Part shown: one piece after another, positions 7,032 through 13,693 of the stretch
How the letters are laid out: every line of letters starts with the position of its first letter
Numbering within the stretch: position 1 is the first letter of the stretch
From: Chloroflexota bacterium
GTDB taxonomy: Bacteria; Chloroflexota; Limnocylindria; Limnocylindrales; CSP1-4
Assembly: GCA_004298915.1 (NCBI GenBank)
Contig: SCTE01000121.1
Location: 1-13,693, forward strand
Direction of reading: 5' to 3'
DNA length: 13,693 nt
Made by a program: the position numbers and the translations under genes
The notes under the pieces: generated by a model
What the model saw: only the letters and a program-made list of their open reading frames with translations
The model's database searches: none
What the model was told of the DNA's origin: nothing

Positions 7032-7044
7032 GGGTACGCTACCC
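7032..7044 (-). promoter_or_regulatory. Candidate -10 box of the HAD gene within a small palindrome
   Basis: GGGTA-cgc-TACCC is a perfect 5-bp inverted repeat. On the minus strand it contains TAGCGT (7036-7041), a TAnnnT-type -10 box, 11 bases before the ATG. The implied leader is about five bases. No -35 box is evident. Confidence 0.3.
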
Positions 7045-7100
7045 GGGGAAATGCCAGGCTCGCGGACGTCGCTAAGCTCCGGGCCGAGCGCCAGGGTCGC

Positions 7101-7208
7101 GCCCCGCACGTGGGCGGTGCCGGCGCCCTGGGCCGTGCCCCGCACGTGGGCCGTGCCGGCGCCGTGGGCCGTGCCCAGCACGTGGGCCGTGCCGGCGCCG
7201 TGGGCCCG
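7101..7208. repeat. 18-bp x 6 tandem repeat (three 36-bp A/B pairs)
   Basis: Six head-to-tail 18-bp units, each shaped GCC-N6-GTGGGCCGT with small changes. Two versions alternate: N6 is CCGCAC (A, CAGCAC in the third) or GGCGCC (B). The A units create the palindrome CACGTG and the B units the palindrome GGCGCC, three times each. A 9-bp repeat (ggaggcccg-like) follows at 7208-7226. The array is in the non-coding stretch upstream of the HAD gene. Its open frames encode only low-complexity peptide and have no start signals, so it is treated as non-coding. Confidence 0.85.
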
Positions 7209-7227
7209 GGAGGCCCGGGAGGCCCGT

Positions 7228-7449
7228 CTTACGTCCCACGTATGAGCCTGACGCACGGCGGCGCCAGAGGCGTCGTCATTGGTCGGTTTCATACTTCCCG
7301 GGTATGAACGGCGACGTTTCGGCCTCAATCGGGTTCGATTTGGACCTCGAGGACCGGGATTCGACCTGCGCTAGGCTCCCAACTGTCGACTTCATACGCC
7401 CGGCGTATGACGGCGCGGATTTCATACGTGGCAGGTATGAAACGAGCAC
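7228..7449. repeat. Four-palindrome module, copy A
   Basis: This non-coding stretch holds four inverted repeats. P1 is TACGT-ccc-ACGTA (7230-7242). P2 is TTCATAC-N7-GTATGAA (7288-7308). P3 is TCATACGC-N3-GCGTATGA (7392-7410). P4 is TTTCATAC-N7-GTATGAAA (7420-7442). A second copy lies 2996 bp to the right in the same orientation with identical spacing. From 7281 to 7449 I count 149 of 169 identical positions without gaps; between P1 and P2 only the length is kept. The remaining parts of the 7025-7567 gap are the 18-bp array, GC-rich sequence at 7450-7520, and the copper promoter. No coding gene is evident here. Confidence 0.9.
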
Positions 7450-7522
7450 ATCGGGATGGGAGGGCATCGCGCCGCACCCCACCGCGGCGCCCCGCCGCCC
7501 CACGCCGATCCCCCGGACCGGG

Positions 7523-7543
7523 CATAATACCCCCAGGGAGTAT
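7523..7543 (+). promoter_or_regulatory. Copper-operon promoter with CsoR-type operator
   Basis: CATAAT (7523-7528) is a near-consensus -10 box. Overlapping it is ATACCCCCAGGGAGTAT (7527-7543), an imperfect inverted repeat of the form ATAC-C4..GGGA-GTAT. Known CsoR operators have the same layout of ATAC/GTAT ends around G/C tracts. Bound apo-CsoR would cover the -10 box and block the YHS-copB unit until Cu(I) is present. The -35 region is weak. No csoR gene is present in the window. Confidence 0.6.
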
Positions 7544-7556
7544 CAATCAAAAAGCC

Positions 7557-7561
7557 GGAGG
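7557..7561 (+). promoter_or_regulatory. Ribosome binding site fixing the YHS gene start
   Basis: GGAGG lies six bases before a GTG at 7568. It selects this start over the upstream in-frame ATG at 7304, which would place protein sequence across the operator and the repeat module. Confidence 0.7.
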
Positions 7562-7567
7562 CCCGCC

Positions 7568-7981
7568 GTGAACAATCGACCCGCCACACTCATCGATCCG
7601 ATCTGCGGCATGACCGTGGTCGTCGACAAGGCCGAGGCCGCGGGGCTGCTCATCGAGTACGAGGGCCGGACCTACGGCTTTTGCCGCGATGGCTGTCGCC
7701 GCGCGTTCATCGAGGACCCGGCGCGTGCTGCTGCCGAGGCGTCGGCTGCGGAGCTCATCTCGGCGGCAGCTCCCGCTACTCCGCTGGCGAGCGGCAACCT
7801 CCTCGTGATCGACGAGGGGATGCGACGCTGGTACGAGAGTTGCTCCTGCTGTCTCAGTGATGCCTATCCGGACATCAAGGCGCAACTCGACGCGGAGCGG
7901 GCCGCGGCGGCACAGGACCCCGTTGGCGCAGGGATATGCGAGATCGCCGAAGCCGAGGTCGAACCGGTCCACGCGCACTGA
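7568..7981 (+). CDS. Small YHS-domain metal-binding protein of the copper locus
   Basis: A 137-residue soluble protein. Residues 9-52 form a YHS domain, with IDPICGMTV (C13), then YEGRTYGFCRDGCRRAF (C39, C43) and a closing Asp-Pro. This domain binds metal through cysteines and is often found fused to, or next to, heavy-metal ATPases. After an Ala-rich linker (52-72) a second part contains ESCSCCLSDAYPD, with three cysteines at 92, 94 and 95, and another cysteine at 124. I do not recognise this part, but it is a plausible second thiolate site. There is no signal peptide. The stop codon is separated from the ATPase start by one base, so the two are almost certainly co-translated. The probable role is handing Cu to the ATPase or buffering cytoplasmic copper. 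Confidence 0.8.
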   Translation: MNNRPATLIDPICGMTVVVDKAEAAGLLIEYEGRTYGFCRDGCRRAFIEDPARAAAEASAAELISAAAPATPLASGNLLVIDEGMRRWYESCSCCLSDAYPDIKAQLDAERAAAAQDPVGAGICEIAEAEVEPVHAH

Positions 7982-7982
7982 C

Positions 7983-10205
7983 ATGGACGAGCACGGACAC
8001 CACGGATCGGCCGAAAAGGGCCCGCCGACCGGGCCCGGCATGAGCGACGCCGACCACCGAGGCGACGATCACATTGGCCCCGACCAAGACATGAGCGCCG
8101 GCCACGGCATTAGCGCCGACCAGGACATGAGCGCCGACCAGGACATGAGCGCCGTCCACGGGATGAGCGCCGGCAAGGGCATGAGCGCCGACCACCACGC
8201 ACACCACGGCGGCCACGACATGGGTGCCGGCCATGACCGGCACGAAGGCCACTCTGTCGCCATGTTCCGCGACAAGTTCTGGCTCAGCCTGGCGCTCACC
8301 GTTCCCGTCGTGCTGCTCAGCCACGATGTCTCGACCTGGTTCGGCTACCACCTGCCGTCGATCCCCGGGATCGACATCGCGCCGGCGGTCCTCGGGACGA
8401 TCGTCTTCGCCTATGGCGGACTGGTGTTCCTGCGTGGCGCACGCAGCGAGCTGGCTGATCGGCAACCCGGAATGATGACCCTGATCTCGCTCGCCATCCT
8501 CGTCGCGTTCGTGACGAGCTGGGCCGGCACCCTCGGGGCCTTCGAGGTCGAGATCTGGTGGGAACTGGCGACCCTCATCACGATCATGCTCCTCGGCCAC
8601 TGGCTCGAGATGCGTTCGATCGCCCAGGCGCGCGGCGCCCTGTCGGCTCTGGCCGGGCTGTTGCCCGACACGGCGGAGCGGGTCACGGGTGACGCGACCG
8701 AGACGGTGCCGCTGGCCTCGCTCGCCGTCGGTGACATCGTCCTGGTCCGGCCCGGCGCGCGAGTGCCCGCGGACGGTGAAATCGCCGACGGCAGGGCCGA
8801 CCTCGATGAATCGATGATCACCGGTGAATCCCGGGCGCTTCCGAAAGGGCCCGGGGACCGCGTCATCGCGGGCACGGTGGCCGCCGGGGGCTCGCTCCGG
8901 GTCCGTATCAGCGCGGTCGGTGACGAGACGGCCCTGTCCGGGATCATGCGGCTCGTGGCGGCCGCGCAGGCGTCGGCGTCACGGGCGCAGGCACTCGCCG
9001 ACCGGGCCGCGGCACTCCTGTTCTACGTCGCGCTCGGCTCGGGCATCGTCACGCTGGCGGTGTGGTGGTACCTCGGCGACACGGAAGGCGCGCTCGTCCG
9101 AACGGCGACGGTGCTCGTGATCGCCTGCCCGCATGCCCTCGGCCTGGCGATCCCCCTGGTCATCGCCATTTCGACCTCCCTCGGGGCTCGCAACGGACTG
9201 CTCGTCAAGGATCGGCTGGCCCTGGAGAAGGCGCGCGAGCTCGACCTCGTGATCTTCGACAAGACCGGAACCCTGACGCGCGGCGAACCCGCGGTCGCGG
9301 GCGTGCTCGCGGCGGACGGCACGACCGATGACGACGTCGTTCGACTGGCCTCGGCGGTCGAGGCCGATTCCGAGCATCCGCTCGCCCGCGCGATCGTCCG
9401 AGCGGCCAAGGACCGGGGCCTCGTGCCGGCCATCGCCACGAACTTCGAGGCGCTGGAGGGTCGAGGCGCTCGGGCAACCGTCGACGGGCGGACCGTCGCG
9501 GTCGGTGGGCCGCGGCTGCTCCAGGACCTCGCGCTGGATCCTCCGGCTGCGATGGACACGCGCACCTGGGCCGATCGGGGAGCGACGGTGCTCCACGTGG
9601 TCTCCGATGGCCGGATTGTCGGGGCGCTTGCACTCGAGGACGCGGTTCGACCCGAATCCGCGGAGGCCGTCGGCGCGCTCCACGCGCTCGGGGTACGCGT
9701 GGCCATGATCACCGGCGACAGCGAGGCCGTGGCCCAGGCCGTGGCAGCGAAGCTCGGAATCGATGAGGTCGCCGCGCAGGTCCTGCCGGCCGACAAGGCC
9801 GCCGCGGTGCGACGATTCCAGGCGGGCGGTCGCAAGGTGGCGATGGTCGGCGACGGCGTCAACGACGCGCCGGCGCTCGCGTCGGCCGATGTCGGGATTG
9901 CGATCGGGGCCGGCACGGACGTGGCCATCGAATCCGCCGGGATCGTCCTGGTGCGGAGCGATCCGCGCGATGTCGTCGGCGCGATCAACCTGTCGCGGGC
10001 CACGTACGGGAAGATGATCCAGAACCTGATCTGGGCGACTGCCTACAACCTCGTCGCCATTCCGGTTGCTGCGGGCCTGCTCGTGCCGTGGGGCATCGAC
10101 CTGCCGATGGCCGTCGGGGCGATCGCCATGAGCGCGTCGACCATCATCGTGGCGGCGAACGCCCAGTTGCTGCGAGGCCTTCAGTTGCGGGCACGGCCCG
10201 CCTGA
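7983..10205 (+). CDS. copB: CopB-type heavy-metal P1B-ATPase (copper exporter)
   Basis: A 740-residue P-type ATPase that pumps copper (Cu+/Cu2+, perhaps Ag+) out across the inner membrane. The transmembrane metal-site motif is CPH (382-384), which marks the CopB/P1B-3 group rather than the CPC of CopA. Other landmarks are TGES in the actuator domain (280-283), DKTGT with phospho-acceptor D426, SEHPLA (H465-P466), TGDS (577-580) and GDGVNDAP (623-630). WATAYN (684-689) and MSASTIIVAANA (716-727) give the last two membrane helices their P1B-3 signature residues. In place of an HMA domain the first ~92 residues are His/Met/Asp-rich, with six hexapeptide repeats of the form MSAxxx. The ATG at 7983 is chosen because it lies one base after the YHS gene stop; upstream in-frame codons overlap that gene out of frame. 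Confidence 0.93.
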   Translation: MDEHGHHGSAEKGPPTGPGMSDADHRGDDHIGPDQDMSAGHGISADQDMSADQDMSAVHGMSAGKGMSADHHAHHGGHDMGAGHDRHEGHSVAMFRDKFWLSLALTVPVVLLSHDVSTWFGYHLPSIPGIDIAPAVLGTIVFAYGGLVFLRGARSELADRQPGMMTLISLAILVAFVTSWAGTLGAFEVEIWWELATLITIMLLGHWLEMRSIAQARGALSALAGLLPDTAERVTGDATETVPLASLAVGDIVLVRPGARVPADGEIADGRADLDESMITGESRALPKGPGDRVIAGTVAAGGSLRVRISAVGDETALSGIMRLVAAAQASASRAQALADRAAALLFYVALGSGIVTLAVWWYLGDTEGALVRTATVLVIACPHALGLAIPLVIAISTSLGARNGLLVKDRLALEKARELDLVIFDKTGTLTRGEPAVAGVLAADGTTDDDVVRLASAVEADSEHPLARAIVRAAKDRGLVPAIATNFEALEGRGARATVDGRTVAVGGPRLLQDLALDPPAAMDTRTWADRGATVLHVVSDGRIVGALALEDAVRPESAEAVGALHALGVRVAMITGDSEAVAQAVAAKLGIDEVAAQVLPADKAAAVRRFQAGGRKVAMVGDGVNDAPALASADVGIAIGAGTDVAIESAGIVLVRSDPRDVVGAINLSRATYGKMIQNLIWATAYNLVAIPVAAGLLVPWGIDLPMAVGAIAMSASTIIVAANAQLLRGLQLRARPA
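8091..8198 (+). repeat. 18-bp x 6 coding repeat (MSAxxx) in the CopB N-terminus
   Basis: Six in-frame 18-bp units, each ATG(ATT)-AGC-GCC plus three variable codons, encode (M/I)SA followed by GHG, DQD, DQD, VHG, GKG and DHH. A related unit (MSDADH) occurs at 8040-8057. Met, His and Asp recur every six residues, suiting a flexible copper-binding tail. Units 2 and 3 are nearly identical in DNA, suggesting recent slippage expansion. Confidence 0.85.
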
Positions 10206-10223
10206 ACGTCCAGGACCCGGCCC

Positions 10224-10445
10224 CTTACGCCCCACGTAAGAAACCGACGATGCGGGGCCGGGCACGCCTGCTTGCTGGTCGATTTCATACACCCGGCGTA
10301 TGAACGGCGACGTTTCGGCCTGAATCGGGTCCGGTTTCGTCCTCGAGGGCCCCGATTCGACCTGCGTGGGGCTCCAACCTGTCGACTTCATACGCCCGGC
10401 GTATGACGGCGCGGATTTCATACGCGGCACGTATGAAACGAGCAC
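10224..10445. repeat. Four-palindrome module, copy B
   Basis: Second copy of the module, starting 19 bases after the copB stop. P1 is CTTACG-N5-CGTAAG (10224-10240). P2 is TTCATAC-N7-GTATGAA (10284-10304). P3 is identical to copy A (10388-10406), and P4 is TTTCATACG-N5-CGTATGAAA (10416-10438), one pair longer than in copy A. P1 could double as a copB terminator. The rest of the 10206-10547 gap holds a possible -10 box and no gene. Confidence 0.9.
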
Positions 10446-10515
10446 GAGGGGCCGAGAGGAGCGGCAGGCTCGCGTCGGCGCGGTCCCGTTGCGCCCGGGT
10501 CGGGGCGGAAGGGCG

Positions 10516-10521
10516 TACGAT
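10516..10521 (+). promoter_or_regulatory. Candidate -10 box of the gcvP transcript
   Basis: TACGAT matches four of six -10 positions and would start RNA about 20 bases before the first glycine aptamer. There is no good -35 box; TTGCGC at 10489 is 21 bases away. Tentative. Confidence 0.3.
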
Positions 10522-10547
10522 GGCCATCCGATAGACCCCAGACGAAC

Positions 10548-10647
10548 TGTGCGGGAGAGATCGCCGGCAGATGAGCGGAAACGCGACGTGACCGGCGGCG
10601 CCGACGGAGCAACGGCCAGGAACCTCTCAGGCATCAGGGACCGCGCA
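10548..10647 (+). promoter_or_regulatory. Glycine riboswitch, aptamer 1
   Basis: P1 is TGTGCGG (10548-10554) paired with CCGCGCA (10641-10647), including one G-T wobble. Inside are the class's conserved blocks GGGAGAGA, GCGCCGACGGAGCAA and CTCTCAGGCATCAGGGACCG. An internal helix CGCCGG (10562-10567)/CCGGCG (10592-10597) extends one arm. It is the first of two aptamers, as in the well-known tandem glycine riboswitches. Confidence 0.9.
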
Positions 10648-10657
10648 GGGATGGGGA

Positions 10658-10763
10658 CGCTGGAGAGCGTCGAGGTTGAGCGTCAAGCTCGAATCGTCGC
10701 GCCGACGGAGGAACTCGCGGGCGCATGCGCGCGGCGGGGACGCTCTCAGGCACCAGGACAGCG
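10658..10763 (+). promoter_or_regulatory. Glycine riboswitch, aptamer 2
   Basis: P1 is CGCTG (10658-10662) paired with CAGCG (10759-10763). The conserved blocks are TGGAGAGCG, GCGCCGACGGAGGAA and GCTCTCAGGCACCAGGACAG. A ten-base linker (10648-10657) separates it from aptamer 1, short as in typical tandem glycine switches. It ends 24 bases before the gcvP start. Confidence 0.9.
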
Positions 10764-10765
10764 GG

Positions 10766-10780
10766 GCACCGAGGAGGTGC
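10766..10780 (+). promoter_or_regulatory. Ribosome-site hairpin, likely riboswitch expression platform
   Basis: GCACC (10766-10770) pairs with GGTGC (10776-10780) around the loop gagga. The Shine-Dalgarno sequence GGAGGTG (10773-10779), eight bases before the ATG at 10788, lies half in the loop and half in the stem. It starts two bases after the P1 helix of aptamer 2. Glycine binding could therefore change access to the ribosome site. Translational control is inferred; no intrinsic terminator is visible. Confidence 0.5.
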
Positions 10781-10787
10781 TTCACTG

Positions 10788-13693
<2,906 letters not shown>

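Noticed and set aside
7228..7449. CRISPR array
   Set aside because: Only four short palindromes with unequal spacing (62, 103, 30 bp), no constant direct repeat and no cas genes.
7300..7460. A minus-strand reading frame of ~54 codons conserved in both module copies without indels
   Set aside because: About 15 of the 20 base differences change the peptide, mostly non-conservatively, and neither copy has a start signal. The gap-free match reflects DNA-level repeat conservation, not coding.
7304..7567. N-terminal extension of the YHS protein through module A
   Set aside because: It would translate the palindromes and the CsoR-like operator. The equivalent frame in copy B is stopped by a TGA after seven codons, and a good GGAGG site marks the GTG at 7568.
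7857..7982. 42-residue N-terminal extension of CopB
   Set aside because: It overlaps the YHS gene in another frame, is Arg/Ser-rich shadow sequence, and the ATG at 7983 directly follows the YHS stop.
7228..10445. Composite transposon with the modules as insertion-sequence ends
   Set aside because: No transposase, no inverted terminal repeats at the module edges and no target-site duplication that I can see; only recombination between direct repeats remains plausible.

Overview
The window is a GC-rich bacterial chromosome segment with short intergenic gaps, mixed gene orientation, several -10 boxes almost touching their start codons, and few canonical Shine-Dalgarno sites. This style fits a high-GC lineage such as Chloroflexota (Limnocylindria-like) or Actinomycetota. 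No rRNA or phylogenetic marker is present, so the placement is a guess.

Left part (1-3328): the 3' end of a family 3 glycoside hydrolase, a class II thymidine kinase (tdk), and a convergent orphan nucleotidyltransferase-like gene. Next come a decayed C-terminal fragment of a short-chain dehydrogenase, a possible 42-codon ORF, and a calcineurin-like metallophosphoesterase. Middle (3329-7024): a 12-TM APC-type amino-acid permease followed by two strong hairpins, then a pirin gene behind a palindromic operator. A HAD-IB phosphatase gene converges on pirin, their stop codons directly adjacent.

The most unusual part is 7025-10547. A copper locus consists of a CsoR-box-like operator, a small YHS-domain protein, and a CopB-type (CPH motif) P1B ATPase with a His/Met-rich repetitive N-terminus. 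It is bracketed by two direct copies of a ~222-bp non-coding module. Each copy has four short palindromes at exactly conserved spacing; the two copies are offset by 2996 bp, and their right-hand 169 bp is ~88% identical without gaps. The palindrome arms in that block are invariant while loops and spacers vary. An 18-bp x 6 tandem repeat lies just left of the first copy. Both copies sit in the same orientation ahead of a controlled transcription unit, copper on one side and glycine on the other.

Right part (10548-13693): a tandem glycine riboswitch with a hairpin at the ribosome binding site, followed by a fused, almost complete glycine decarboxylase gene (gcvP) that runs off the right edge. 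The gene contents point to housekeeping and stress functions: nucleotide salvage, amino-acid uptake, glycine catabolism and copper export. They do not form one pathway. The candidate undescribed element is the four-palindrome module.
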